From an uncultured Ectothiorhodospiraceae bacterium (GTDB lineage Bacteria; Pseudomonadota; Gammaproteobacteria; CAMYNG01), in NCBI GenBank assembly GCA_947259765.1, contig CAMYNG010000016.1, forward strand, positions 46,867 to 93,276: a stretch of DNA of 46,410 nucleotides, written 5' to 3'. This document shows positions 27,182 through 36,059 of the stretch, in pieces (the first letter of the stretch is position 1; every line of letters begins with the position of its first letter). The notes beneath the pieces were generated by a model that did not search any database, was not told the origin of the DNA, and saw only the letters and a program-made list of their open reading frames with translations. Position numbers and translations under genes: made by a program.

Positions 27182-27958
27182 ATGAGCGTGGCAGCCGGTA
27201 TTCAGTCCAGTCCGGATACGCATATCAGTGTCGTGGATTTAACCATGGCCTATGGTGACTTTGTTATACAACGCGATTTAAATTTTTCTATCCAGCGAGG
27301 CGACATTTTTATCATAATGGGGGCGAGCGGTTGTGGAAAAAGCACGCTGCTAAAACACATCATCGGCTTGAAATCTCCCGCGAAAGGGTCGGTCTATATT
27401 GACGGCACAAATTTTTGGACGTCGCCAATTGATAAGCAGGAACGGCTTAAGCGCCACTACGGAGTTACGTTTCAGGCCGGGGCGTTGTGGAGTTCGTTAA
27501 CACTGGCAGAAAATATTGGCTTGCCACTAGGCGAATATACTGACTTGAGTCCGGCGACAATTCGCGAAGTCGCGTCATTGAAGCTGTCGCTCGTAGGGCT
27601 CGCCGGCTTCGAAGATTTCTACCCGGCGGAGATCAGTGGTGGTATGCGCAAGCGAGCAGGTTTGGCTCGCGCCATTGCGCTGGACCCGGAGATTCTCGTT
27701 TTCGACGAGCCCTCGGCTGGTCTTGACCCAATAAGTTCGCGTCGATTGGATGACCTTATAAAAGAACTACGCGACAGTTTGGGTACAACGGTGGTTATTG
27801 TTACGCACGAACTTGCAAGTATTTTCGCAATCGGTACCAATTCGGTCTTTCTGGATACCGAATCCAAGACCATGATTGCGGAAGGAAATCCGGTAGTGCT
27901 ACGCGACCACAGCGATGACCCGCGCGTGCGAAGTTTTCTTAACCGGGGAGAGTTATGA
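27182..27958 (+). CDS. Mla-type lipid ABC transporter ATPase
   Basis: A 258-residue ATP-binding protein of the MlaF/Ttg2A type. Walker A GASGCGKST (47-55), signature ISGGMRKRAGLARAIALDPE and Walker B ILVFDEPSAGLDP are intact, with the H-loop VIVTHELAS. The start at 27182 follows the permease stop by one base. It powers phospholipid movement between inner and outer membranes. Overlaps the MCE gene by ATGA. Confidence 0.95.
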   Translation: MSVAAGIQSSPDTHISVVDLTMAYGDFVIQRDLNFSIQRGDIFIIMGASGCGKSTLLKHIIGLKSPAKGSVYIDGTNFWTSPIDKQERLKRHYGVTFQAGALWSSLTLAENIGLPLGEYTDLSPATIREVASLKLSLVGLAGFEDFYPAEISGGMRKRAGLARAIALDPEILVFDEPSAGLDPISSRRLDDLIKELRDSLGTTVVIVTHELASIFAIGTNSVFLDTESKTMIAEGNPVVLRDHSDDPRVRSFLNRGEL

Positions 27959-28842
27959 GTACACGCACCAACCCCTTGTTGATCGGTGGATTCCTTGTGG
28001 GTGCCGTAGGTATCGTCGTGCTCGCGTTGCTGCTATGGGGTAGTGACATCGCGTTTCGGGCGCGCCCCGAGATTGTTATGTACTTCGATAACTCCGTCAA
28101 AGGACTGGCCATTGGCGCGCCAGTGGCTTTTCGCGGTGTGAGTGTTGGCAAGGTCACTGAAATTGGGCTTATCGCGAACCTTGAACAGGACAGTTTTCTA
28201 ATTCCGGTGGTTGCGGAAATTACACGTAAAACCTATACCAGTTTGGGCAATGACTATTCCGAAATTGAAAAGCGCTTGGGCCCGCTCATCGATCGCGGTC
28301 TGCGAGCCTCTCTGGAATTGCAGAGTCTGCTAACGGGGCAATTGTACGTCAATCTTGACATGCTGCCGCAAAAGCCGGCGCGTTTCCGCGGCGATGGCTC
28401 ACTACCGGAAATTCCAACGATCGAAAACCCAATCCAGGAACTTGGCAAGAGCCTGGAAGATTTTGATATTGATGAGTTGCTGGCTAATCTCGGTTCCATT
28501 ATGGATGCGGGTCAACGCCTGCTGAATGATCCTGCGTTGCCGGAAATGGTACAACACCTAAACAAGAGCACAAAAAAACTCGAATCTGTCCTGACCAAAC
28601 TGGATCGCGATTTTGATCCGATTTCAGAAGATACTGCAGCGCTAATAAAAGACACGCGTCAAATGGTTTCCAAGGCACAAGTAACCTTGGAAAATGCGGA
28701 GCAGCTTGTCAGCCAGGAATCCAGCGTGGTCTACAACATTAATACTGCGCTTGAGGAAATCGCCGATGCGGCGCGCTCCGTTAAGGCCTTGGCTGAGGCA
28801 TTGGAGCGCAATCCAGAGGCGATTATAAAGGGTAAAAAATGA
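27955..28842 (+). CDS. MCE (MlaD-type) lipid-binding protein
   Basis: A 295-residue protein with an N-terminal membrane anchor (about 8-28) and an MCE domain (about 38-120): FDNSVKGLAIGAPVAFRGVSVGKVTEIGL is its signature. Behind it lies a long helical, coiled-coil-like tail (for example LNKSTKKLESVLTKLDRDFD), longer than in E. coli MlaD (about 180), closer to PqiB/YebT-like or long Mla-type family members that bridge the periplasm. Operon with ATPase and lipoprotein by ATGA overlaps at both ends. Confidence 0.93.
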   Translation: MSTRTNPLLIGGFLVGAVGIVVLALLLWGSDIAFRARPEIVMYFDNSVKGLAIGAPVAFRGVSVGKVTEIGLIANLEQDSFLIPVVAEITRKTYTSLGNDYSEIEKRLGPLIDRGLRASLELQSLLTGQLYVNLDMLPQKPARFRGDGSLPEIPTIENPIQELGKSLEDFDIDELLANLGSIMDAGQRLLNDPALPEMVQHLNKSTKKLESVLTKLDRDFDPISEDTAALIKDTRQMVSKAQVTLENAEQLVSQESSVVYNINTALEEIADAARSVKALAEALERNPEAIIKGKK

Positions 28843-29462
28843 ATTGCAGGCAAACACGGTGGCGTTGTTCGCGCTCGATTTTGGTACTACTCATGTTCCT
28901 GGGTATTGTGTTATCCAATGCATGCGGCACCTCGGCACCTACACGCTACTATCTGTTATCCGCAATTCCGTCTGACGACATGTCGGCAGACCGTGGTTCA
29001 GAGCCGCGGATTGGTGTGGGCCCAATAGAGTTTGTAGACTATCTGCACCGCCAACAGATTGTGAGTCGGCAGGGACCAAACGAGTTAATTGTTGCCAGCC
29101 TGGATCAATGGGCCGAGCCGCTAAAGAAAAATTTTTCCCGCGTATTGGGTGAAAATCTTAGCAAATTGCTAGACACGGATGCTGTATTTTCGTTTCCGTG
29201 GAAGTTTTCTTCCGGCGTGGACTATCAGGTTGTGATTTCAGTTAGTCGATTTGAAGCCGGAGAAGACGGCGAATTCGTTTTGCAGGCAAGCTGGGACATT
29301 CGGCAGGACAAACAGTCCCGCGCATTTCGCAAGACGACCTTGAGTGTGTCAGTGGACTCGCAGGACTATGCAACGCATGCTGCAGCGGCCAGTCAGGTCG
29401 TGGCTCAACTCAGTCGGCAGATTGCGGAAGAAATTAAAACAGTGTCAAGCCAGCAACGCTGA
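28839..29462 (+). CDS. ABC-type transport auxiliary lipoprotein (PqiC/DUF330-like)
   Basis: A 207-residue protein. N-terminal hydrophobic region ending in a lipobox (VLSNAC, Cys near 29), then TSAPTRYYLLSA, GVGPIEFVDYLHRQQIV, and LDQWAEPLKKNFSRVLGENL, the pattern of the auxiliary lipoproteins that partner MCE transporters at the outer membrane (PqiC/YmbA). Overlaps the MCE gene by ATGA, which supports shared function. Confidence 0.88.
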   Translation: MNCRQTRWRCSRSILVLLMFLGIVLSNACGTSAPTRYYLLSAIPSDDMSADRGSEPRIGVGPIEFVDYLHRQQIVSRQGPNELIVASLDQWAEPLKKNFSRVLGENLSKLLDTDAVFSFPWKFSSGVDYQVVISVSRFEAGEDGEFVLQASWDIRQDKQSRAFRKTTLSVSVDSQDYATHAAAASQVVAQLSRQIAEEIKTVSSQQR

Positions 29463-29875
29463 ACTAACCAAGTGTAAAAATACAAAAAGGAAAAAATCTT
29501 GGGCGCCGCGGTTTCTGCCGCGAGAATACGCAACAATAACGGCGAACACCGGGGCAGAGCTAAGCCCGGTTCTCGGCAAACGAACCGGCAACACCAACTA
29601 ATTTACTCATCCGTGTAACCAGCGCAGCGTACTACACAGGTACTTCCTGGGCCTGAATTCATCCCATCTTTTAAGCTTAGATTTGCCGTTATCGGCGTTT
29701 GTGCTGCTTCTGGCGCGTCAGGCCACGTGTTTGGCATAAAAAGATAACCCTACCCAAAAGTCGGCGCCTCGTACCGGCAAACTGGCGTGTGCGGATAACG
29801 TCGATCTCGCCGTTGGGCCTTACTGTATCACGCAACAAAGCTACTCCCGAATTGACAGCAGTGATGGAGGCGAAT
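29463..29875. other. Gap between the Mla-type operon and lpxC
   Basis: About 410 bp. No gene seen: an in-frame extension upstream of lpxC to 29699 has no family resemblance. A hairpin CGCGG-N6-CCGCG near 29507-29522 has no T tract. lpxC promoter presumably lies here. Confidence 0.45.
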
Positions 29876-30889
29876 ATGCAAAACGAAAAACAGAGCCTGA
29901 GTACGAAACAGAAAACATTGCGGCAGGCCATTCTTTACGTGGGTGTTGGTTTGCACACTGGCAAAAGGGTTTCGATGGTGATCAGTCCGGCTGAGCCTAA
30001 CAACGGCATTCACTTTGTCCGTCGTGACGCGGCGCCCGGTACCGGTCTTGTTGCTGCAAAATGGTACAACGTGGTCGACACCAAATTGTGTACTGTTTTG
30101 GGAAATGAGCACGGTGTGACCGTAACGACTGTTGAACATTTATTGGCTGCTCTCAACGGTTGCGGGATTGACAACGCAATAATTGAATTGGATGGGCCGG
30201 AAGTTCCCATAATGGATGGCAGCTCCAATCCTTTTGTGTCAACAATTGAGCGTGTGGGAACGGTGGATCAAGACGTACCACGAAATGTGATCTGGATTCA
30301 GCAACCGTTGGAAATTAGGGATGGCGACCGCCACGTAGCCATATTGCCGAGTAAGCGCCCGATGATTACGGTGGGCATTAATTTTCCGAACACTCTGGTG
30401 GGTGCGCAAACGTATTCAGTTGAACTGGTCAATGAGGCGTTTCGCAATGACGTCGCCAGGGCGCGAACCTTTGGATTCGCCGAGCAAGTTGATGCTTTAC
30501 AGAAAAAGGGTTTCGCACTGGGTGGATCGCTCAAAAATGCTGTATTAGTCGACGGTGACCGAATCGTGAATGGCGATGGTCTTCGTTATCCGGATGAATT
30601 TGTTCGCCACAAGATTCTTGATGTGCTGGGCGATATGACCCTTGCGGGTGTACCGGTGATTGGCCACTTTTATGCTTACAAACCGGGACACGATTTGAAT
30701 AATGCCATTATCAAACGATTGTTCGAAGAACGCAGCGCCTGGTCCTATATCCCCATGGATGAATTCCTGGAGCGTATTGAAACAACCGATTCGCTGGTTA
30801 ATAGATTGCCGCATGCTGACGTAGCGATTGACGACACGATTTCCTACGATGGCGTAGATATGTTGCAAGCGAGGCGCAGCGTGAAGTAA
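29876..30889 (+). CDS. lpxC: UDP-3-O-acyl-N-acetylglucosamine deacetylase LpxC
   Basis: A 337-residue zinc enzyme that commits UDP-acyl-GlcNAc to lipid A. The ligands are His88 (TVEHLLAAL), His245 and Asp249 (HKILDVLGD), and His272 acts as catalytic base region (GHFYAYKPGHDLNN). The chosen ATG (29876) has GGAGG five bases upstream. It is slightly longer than E. coli LpxC (305), with a short N-terminal and a longer C-terminal extension. LpxC normally follows ftsZ in the cell-division cluster; its place here beside a lipid transporter suggests a moved gene or a second copy, which cannot be settled within this window. Confidence 0.93.
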   Translation: MQNEKQSLSTKQKTLRQAILYVGVGLHTGKRVSMVISPAEPNNGIHFVRRDAAPGTGLVAAKWYNVVDTKLCTVLGNEHGVTVTTVEHLLAALNGCGIDNAIIELDGPEVPIMDGSSNPFVSTIERVGTVDQDVPRNVIWIQQPLEIRDGDRHVAILPSKRPMITVGINFPNTLVGAQTYSVELVNEAFRNDVARARTFGFAEQVDALQKKGFALGGSLKNAVLVDGDRIVNGDGLRYPDEFVRHKILDVLGDMTLAGVPVIGHFYAYKPGHDLNNAIIKRLFEERSAWSYIPMDEFLERIETTDSLVNRLPHADVAIDDTISYDGVDMLQARRSVK

Positions 30890-30920
30890 GCGCTATTCGG
30901 CTTTAACGGAGGGAAGTTGC

Positions 30921-30956
30921 ACAGGCCGGTAGATGTTTCGACATCTTCCGGCCTGT
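30921..30956 (+). terminator. Hairpin terminator after lpxC with a UUCG loop
   Basis: A 16-bp stem with one T-T mismatch (30921-30936 with 30941-30956) closed by TTCG, a very stable tetraloop, followed by TTTCC. The T tract is weak, but its position 31 bp after lpxC and between convergent genes makes termination or mRNA end protection likely. Confidence 0.7.
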
Positions 30957-30988
30957 TTCCTTATTGTCTTGGCGAAAAAATACCCCGT

Positions 30989-31417
30989 TCAGTTTTCTTC
31001 GGCCGATGGTGCCGACGTCTCAGGTGGGGATTTCCTGGCATCATCTGGTTTCACCAGCCAAGTATCGTCCGGTGGTTTTTTACAAAAGGTAAATGTGGAG
31101 CGTCCTTTCCGATCTCCACTGCTATTGATTATACGCAGGCGCCGGCACGGTTTGTCGTTTTCTATCGTGGAATCAAGGACTGTCATGGCGCCACCTTTGC
31201 CTGTTTTAGGATTGCTCCAGGTATGTATCTGCTTATCCGGCAGGTTATCCAGGGTATGGATTAGTGCCTCATCGAATTTGCTCCAGTCTTCGGTATTGAA
31301 GTCACTAACAATCTCGTTATGAAGGAAGCCGAAGCCATAGGCTAAGGCCGACAACGGCATTAATAGCGTGGCGGCAAATAGAAAAAATCGTGCTGGCAGA
31401 ATGGTGGTAATTTTCAT
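30989..31417 (-). CDS. Small exported protein (RT0821/Lpp0805 surface-antigen-like)
   Basis: A 142-residue protein with a signal peptide (about 1-26, ending SALA). The mature part, HTWSNPKTGKGGAMTVLDS then CRRLRI...FTFCKKPPDDTWLV, follows the W-x-NP-x-TG-x-G...CR...C...W pattern of the short outer-membrane antigen-like proteins. Two cysteines may form a disulfide. A proline/serine tail ends the protein. Convergent with lpxC; function unknown. Confidence 0.6.
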   Translation of the reverse strand: MKITTILPARFFLFAATLLMPLSALAYGFGFLHNEIVSDFNTEDWSKFDEALIHTLDNLPDKQIHTWSNPKTGKGGAMTVLDSTIENDKPCRRLRIINSSGDRKGRSTFTFCKKPPDDTWLVKPDDARKSPPETSAPSAEEN

Positions 31418-31533
31418 AAATTAATGGACAGCTTTATTGGTAATGGCTTACAAATAATATTCCGAAATTGACTGGACTTCCAGCGTTGAGGGGCAAGACA
31501 CAGCCACAAGCGTAAGGCAATAAATATGCGCCG

Positions 31534-32229
31534 TTACGACGATTCCGATACGAGCAAGGCTTGAATTTGATCCTGTAAAAATTTATTTTCATCTTCGACA
31601 GTAAACGCACAATGATAGACTTCACGGTATTTGCGTGCCACTATATCGAGGCGCTGCTGTAGCGTTTCCTTATCAAATTCCGATTCAGCGGAGTTGAGTT
31701 CGTTAACCAAATTTTCCAGCTCAATAGCCTGTTCTTGTAAAATGGTGCTGATCTCGCCTTCATCCTTTTTAGCCTCATCCTCCGCCGGTTTAGCACCTAT
31801 GTCGGCCAGGTCCAGACGTTTGACAAGTCGGCAAGCTGTTAAGAGTCGTCTTATACGATCGCTATAGATTTTCCAGAAACCGTCTTCACGAGTCTTGTCA
31901 GCCAACAGCTCCAGTTCTAACTGTAAATAGCTTTCTCGCAATTTTAACCAATCGGGTTCGACCATTTCGAACTCCACTTTGTCTTTGTCAGCAAACAGGC
32001 TGTCAATTCGGCTCCGGGTAAGTTTGATTTCAGTGGTTAAATAGTGCTGTAAATCGGGTTCGGGCGTGGTGTTTGCTTGGTCGGACTTTTCAGGTGCAAT
32101 TTCGCTATCTCCCCTTGTCAGCTTGGTTTTGATTTTACGCAGCCGGATATAGAGAACAATCAACAAGGCCGATAATATTAGGACGACTTCGATGATGAAT
32201 GCGAACCACAGCGGGCTGATGGTAATCAT
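31534..32229 (-). CDS. Membrane-anchored coiled-coil protein of unknown function
   Basis: A 231-residue protein. One N-terminal membrane helix (about 7-28) is followed by a charged, helical cytosolic part with heptad-like stretches (SYLQLELELLADKTREDGFW; QEQAIELENLVNELNSAESE; TVEDENKFLQDQIQALL). I do not recognise a family. The layout suggests a scaffold or regulator at the membrane, but nothing in the context assigns it. Confidence 0.65.
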   Translation of the reverse strand: MITISPLWFAFIIEVVLILSALLIVLYIRLRKIKTKLTRGDSEIAPEKSDQANTTPEPDLQHYLTTEIKLTRSRIDSLFADKDKVEFEMVEPDWLKLRESYLQLELELLADKTREDGFWKIYSDRIRRLLTACRLVKRLDLADIGAKPAEDEAKKDEGEISTILQEQAIELENLVNELNSAESEFDKETLQQRLDIVARKYREVYHCAFTVEDENKFLQDQIQALLVSESS

Positions 32230-32385
32230 GTTTGATGCACAGTAAATGTTGAGACTTTGTGTTTACCCGGGACAGCGTAAAAAAGTGTGCTTTCAACGGT
32301 AAGTGGGAACCTACCCAAAATTATAGACAATTTCGTTTAGGTTGTTATCCGGCTACCGGAATCCGGTGCGGGGACTTTCAAGACA

Positions 32386-32412
32386 TAAAAAAAGAGGCCG
32401 CGAGGCGGCCCC
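32386..32412 (-). terminator. Terminator after the PKD cytochrome gene
   Basis: GAGGCCGC (32394-32401) and GCGGCCCC (32405-32412) form a GC-rich stem with a 3-nt loop, and a run of A's at 32387-32393 gives TTTTTTT on the minus strand, about 90 bp after the stop of the gene at 32501. Confidence 0.8.
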
Positions 32413-32500
32413 TTAAAGGTGTTTCACAGTGCTCTACGAGCACGTTAAGATTTTAAGTTAATAGGAAATTGAAATTTGGACCTTAGAGTTCGTCCTATTA

Positions 32501-33760
32501 TTAATGCCAACGTTGGTTCTGACGTTTGCCGGCACGACGATTTCCATTCGCGTTTGCGTTCTGGCTGCTGTTGCGGGCTTGGCGCTCATCATCCTCTTCC
32601 TCTTCCTCTTCCTCTTCTTCCTCGTGAGGCGGATTGCCCATGCTCTCCTGGTAGTTCAGGAAAAATGCAATAGCAGCAATGTCATTGCTATCGAGGACGT
32701 TTGCCAGAGCTTGCATGGACGGAACTTCTTCGATGGCCTCCATGATGTCTTCAGCGTCTTCGCCGAGAATACTGCCACCGCTTCCACCGGAACCATCAGG
32801 TCCATGGCATGAAGCACAGTACTGCATGTTCAACGCCTTGCCTTGCTCATAGATCGGCGGCTTTGGCTCTGGCATCGGTGGAGTAGGCATAGGTGGTGCT
32901 GGCGGTGCAGGAGGTACTGGAGGCTCCGGAGGAGTAGGCATTGGCGGTTCCGGCGGAGTTGGTGGTGTAGGCGGCGTAGGTGTTGCGGCCATGATTTGGA
33001 TGCGGTGCGAAACTGTGTTTGGTGCACCCATATCGTCTGTAACCGTCAGGCTGACATCATAATTACCCGGCATAAAGGTGTGCGTGGTGGTAGCACCCGC
33101 ACCGACGTTGCCGTCACCAAAGTCCCAATCGTAACTAGCAATGGTTCCATCGGGATCATTTGAACCCGTACCATCGAAGGCGACAGGCACGCCTTCAGTT
33201 TCTGCCATTGGCGCCTTAATCATGGCGACCGGTGCCTGGTTGTTGTTGGCGACTACCGCGATAGTGATCATACCTTCGCCAGAGGCATCGCCTGACGTGT
33301 TGCCGTTACCGTCAACCGCTGCAACGGATGTGTATACCGCGTAGCTACCGGGTGTTGTGGGTGCAGTCCAATCGAACGAATAACTTACGGTACCGCCCGC
33401 TGTAGCGGTGGTTGCAGTCTGGACAAGTTCACCGTTCAGCAATTTGGTGCCGGCGGCATTCGTATCAGTGAGGGTGCCGGCAGAAACGGCAAGATCAAGT
33501 CCCGCGCCCGGCAGTTGTGTACGTGCATCCACGGTGTAACTGTTGGTGCTTCCGGGGGTAACAGTTAGTGGACCGTTAATGGCTACGGTGGGTGGGGTCA
33601 CACCATTACTGCTGTGACAACCGCCACAGGTTGCTCCGTTTGCGCCGGAGTAGCCGCTGACGCCGCCCTCAAAGGCAAATGCCGAACCGGACATGATAGT
33701 TAAACAGAGTGGTATTACGTAACGCGATATTCGTTTGGGGTAGTGCGAAGGGTGTTTCAT
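32501..33760 (-). CDS. Exported multidomain c-type cytochrome with PKD-like module
   Basis: A 419-residue protein. A signal peptide (to about 29) is followed by a first haem motif CGGCH (45-49), a beta-rich domain (about 55-170, Reeler-like in composition), a PKD-like repeat (about 175-255, SNDPDGTIASYDWDFGDG), a Pro-rich linker (258-302), a second cytochrome c domain with CASCH (315-319), and a tail of about ten Glu then Q/N/R. No membrane anchor after the signal, so it is periplasmic or exported. Electron transfer role probable, partner unknown. Confidence 0.85.
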   Translation of the reverse strand: MKHPSHYPKRISRYVIPLCLTIMSGSAFAFEGGVSGYSGANGATCGGCHSSNGVTPPTVAINGPLTVTPGSTNSYTVDARTQLPGAGLDLAVSAGTLTDTNAAGTKLLNGELVQTATTATAGGTVSYSFDWTAPTTPGSYAVYTSVAAVDGNGNTSGDASGEGMITIAVVANNNQAPVAMIKAPMAETEGVPVAFDGTGSNDPDGTIASYDWDFGDGNVGAGATTTHTFMPGNYDVSLTVTDDMGAPNTVSHRIQIMAATPTPPTPPTPPEPPMPTPPEPPVPPAPPAPPMPTPPMPEPKPPIYEQGKALNMQYCASCHGPDGSGGSGGSILGEDAEDIMEAIEEVPSMQALANVLDSNDIAAIAFFLNYQESMGNPPHEEEEEEEEEEDDERQARNSSQNANANGNRRAGKRQNQRWH

Positions 33761-34002
33761 GCTTTTGCTCCTTGAGATTACCTAGTCAACGTTCCTTCAA
33801 TTTCCGCACGTACAGTACCGGAACAAGCATGCTGGCTTTTGTGATTTGCTCCCCAAAATATTTGTCGTATACAGGTTTATTACTAAAGTGCGAAACACCT
33901 TAACTGGGCTGTGACCAGGACTTCAATGTCGTTGAAATGACGGGGTGGGCTGTTGTAAGTCAGCGTCTTGCTATTTTTTTTGCGGCGACGTCGTGAGGCC
34001 GA

Positions 34003-34035
34003 CTAAAAAGCGATAATGAGAACGCGCCATCGCTT
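34003..34035 (-). terminator. Possible terminator after the GNAT gene
   Basis: AAGCGAT (34008-34014) and ATCGCTT (34029-34035) pair around a 14-nt loop; on the minus strand a TTTTT stretch follows the stem. The right arm overlaps the stop codon of the acetyltransferase gene. Confidence 0.5.
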
Positions 34036-34487
34036 CACTTCAGATCGGTAGACATGAGAACGAAACGCTCACGCGGTGTAAAACCGGCGGAAAGATACAA
34101 TTGCTGTGCACGGAGGTTGTGTCGGTCCACCTCTAGAAAAAGGGTTTGCACTTTGAGCTTGCGGGCACGTTCCTTGACCATCTGCAGTACGCGGCGACCG
34201 ATCCCCTGACCACGGAAATCTTCTTGGATAAATAGTTCATCGACAAAGGCATCTCGCCCGCCTGACTCAATACCGTAGCCGAAACAGATAATGATAAAGC
34301 CAACTGTTTCGGAATCTAATTGAATCAGCCAGATCCGACCTAACAGATCGGATGTGACTAAATGCCGTAGTATCTCCGTGACTCTGCGGTGATTGAACGG
34401 CAAATCCTGAAACCCATGAAAAGCTTCAACCATAGGCAGGAGCTGGGGAATTTCGTCCAGCCCGGCGGCTTTTAGCGTGCAGTCCAT
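34035..34487 (-). CDS. GNAT-family N-acetyltransferase
   Basis: A 150-residue acetyl-CoA-dependent acetyltransferase. DAFVDELFIQEDFRGQGIGRRVLQMVKERA holds motif A with the R/QxxGxG acetyl-CoA loop; TLFLEVDRHNLRAQQLYLSAGF is the C-terminal motif B with the N-x-R-A-x-x-L-Y typical of the family. The acceptor is not predictable. Single-gene unit. Confidence 0.92.
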   Translation of the reverse strand: MDCTLKAAGLDEIPQLLPMVEAFHGFQDLPFNHRRVTEILRHLVTSDLLGRIWLIQLDSETVGFIIICFGYGIESGGRDAFVDELFIQEDFRGQGIGRRVLQMVKERARKLKVQTLFLEVDRHNLRAQQLYLSAGFTPRERFVLMSTDLK

Positions 34488-34626
34488 TGGCAGGTACTTG
34501 AATCCGAAACGGATGTAAAATCCTGTTTTCTAGATGTATCGACGCAAATCAAACATTACAACATTATAGATTAGCTCTAAGTGCCGGATTGTGTAGTAAG
34601 CTTTCTTGCAGGAAGCGCCCTGACAA

Positions 34627-34908
34627 TTAGTCGGTGCGGCTGGTTACTTCCAATAAGTGGAAACCAAATTGCGTTTTCACCGGACCCTGTACCTCATTCA
34701 GGTTCGCGCTAAATACGACCTCGTCAAACTCTTTGACCATCTGTCCCGGACCAAACTCACCCAGATCGCCCCCGTTTTTGCCGGAAGGGCACTTTGAAAA
34801 TTGTTTGGCAAGATCGGCAAAATCAGCGCCATTGAGAATTTGTTGTTTGAGATCTTCACATTGCTCGTTGGTTTCAACCAGAATATGTCGTGCGCTTGCT
34901 GATGCCAT
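34627..34908 (-). CDS. ppiC: Parvulin-type peptidyl-prolyl isomerase
   Basis: A 93-residue stand-alone parvulin domain. ARHILVET opens the fold, ADFADLAKQFSKCPSGKNGGDLGEF is its signature, and FDEVVFSANLNEVQGPVKTQFGFHLLEV ends it. No signal peptide, so it is cytosolic like E. coli PpiC (93 residues). It speeds proline isomerisation in protein folding. Confidence 0.95.
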   Translation of the reverse strand: MASASARHILVETNEQCEDLKQQILNGADFADLAKQFSKCPSGKNGGDLGEFGPGQMVKEFDEVVFSANLNEVQGPVKTQFGFHLLEVTSRTD

Positions 34909-35010
34909 GTTGCTTCTCCCGCGAGGTGAATCGACAGATAGGTTTTGGGAACTGAATTAAGCACCAAAGCGAATATTTTTACAATATGTAAACTAAATGC
35001 CGAGTGCTGA

Positions 35011-35039
35011 AAAAAACGGCGGTGATATCACCGCCGTTT
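35011..35039 (-). terminator. Terminator after the peroxiredoxin-glutaredoxin gene
   Basis: Perfect palindrome AAACGGCGGTGAT / ATCACCGCCGTTT (35014-35039) with T6 on the minus strand (35011-35016), 11 bp past the stop. Confidence 0.88.
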
Positions 35040-35050
35040 CGCAGGGCCTG

Positions 35051-35800
35051 TTATGCCGCGTCACGATTTTGCTGTTGTACCCAGCCAGCAAGGGCTTCGG
35101 AGTCGCCGAGATACTCACCGTTAACAAAGATTTGCGGCACAGTCTCCTGAGCTGTCGCGGCTCGCACCGCGCGGATGCTCAGTTCACCCGTAAGCGGGAT
35201 TTCTTCGAAGTCGTAGCCGTACTCGTGCAACATTCCCTTGGCGCGCGCGCAATACGGACAGTCCGGTTTGCTGAACACGACAATATCATCCGGTTTTTTC
35301 GCCTGTGGGTTAATGTAATCCAGCATGGTGTCGGCATCAGAAACTTCATAGGGGTCGCCGGGCACGTCCGGTTCGATAAACATTTTTTCGACCACGCCGT
35401 CGCGTACCAGCATGGCATAGCGCCAGGAACGTAGACCAAATCCGAGATCATTCTTTTTCACCAGCATGCTCATGCCGTCGGTGAACTCACCATTACCATC
35501 GGGAATAAAGCGAATGGAGTCGGCGTGCTGGTCTTTCTGCCATTCGTTCATGACAAAGGCATCGTTAACTGAAACGCAGACAATCTCGTCGATTCCGTTC
35601 TCCTGGAATACCGGCGCGAGTTCATTGAAGCGCGGTACATGAGAGGATGAACAGGTTGGTGTGAATGCTCCGGGTAGGGAGAACACCACAACGCTGCGAC
35701 CCTTGAAGATCGTGTCGCTGGTCACATCGAGCCAGTCGTTGTTCCGGCGGGTTTTAAAAGTAACATTCGGGACACGTTGTCCTTCACGATTCTCAAACAT
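35051..35800 (-). CDS. Peroxiredoxin-glutaredoxin fusion
   Basis: A 249-residue hybrid peroxidase that reduces peroxides with glutathione. The N-terminal Prx5-type domain has the peroxidatic Cys50 in [16 protein letters not shown], and the C-terminal glutaredoxin domain has CPYC (181-184) with [13 protein letters not shown]. The start at 35800 follows an AGGAGG site; a longer frame to 35881 is rejected. Such fusions occur in Haemophilus, Vibrio and others, and need no separate glutaredoxin. Confidence 0.96.
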   Translation of the reverse strand: MFENREGQRVPNVTFKTRRNNDWLDVTSDTIFKGRSVVVFSLPGAFTPTCSSSHVPRFNELAPVFQENGIDEIVCVSVNDAFVMNEWQKDQHADSIRFIPDGNGEFTDGMSMLVKKNDLGFGLRSWRYAMLVRDGVVEKMFIEPDVPGDPYEVSDADTMLDYINPQAKKPDDIVVFSKPDCPYCARAKGMLHEYGYDFEEIPLTGELSIRAVRAATAQETVPQIFVNGEYLGDSEALAGWVQQQNRDAA

Positions 35801-36059
35801 TTTGGGCCTCCTGGGCGGGTTAAGTTCGATCCTGGAGCGGCCAGGCCGATCCGTGTGATTGCGTTTGCACCCTGTGTGCATGGAGGACAGATTAGTGATC
35901 TGGCGGTGATAATTGAATTTGATAGTTTCAATATAGCCAATAGATTTTAACTATTATGGTGGGCACAACAACTAAGAAACCAATTCTTCCTAAATTGTTC
36001 ACGGCAAGGATGGTGTCGCAAAACCCGGGGCCAGGGAGCGATTTATTTAAAAGATTATG

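Noticed and set aside
31434-31625. 63-codon minus-strand frame
   Set aside because: Overlaps the coiled-coil gene end in a different frame and shows no features.
32590-32630. CCTCTT repeats that look like a microsatellite or CRISPR-like array
   Set aside because: They simply encode the poly-glutamate tail of the exported cytochrome; there are no spacers.
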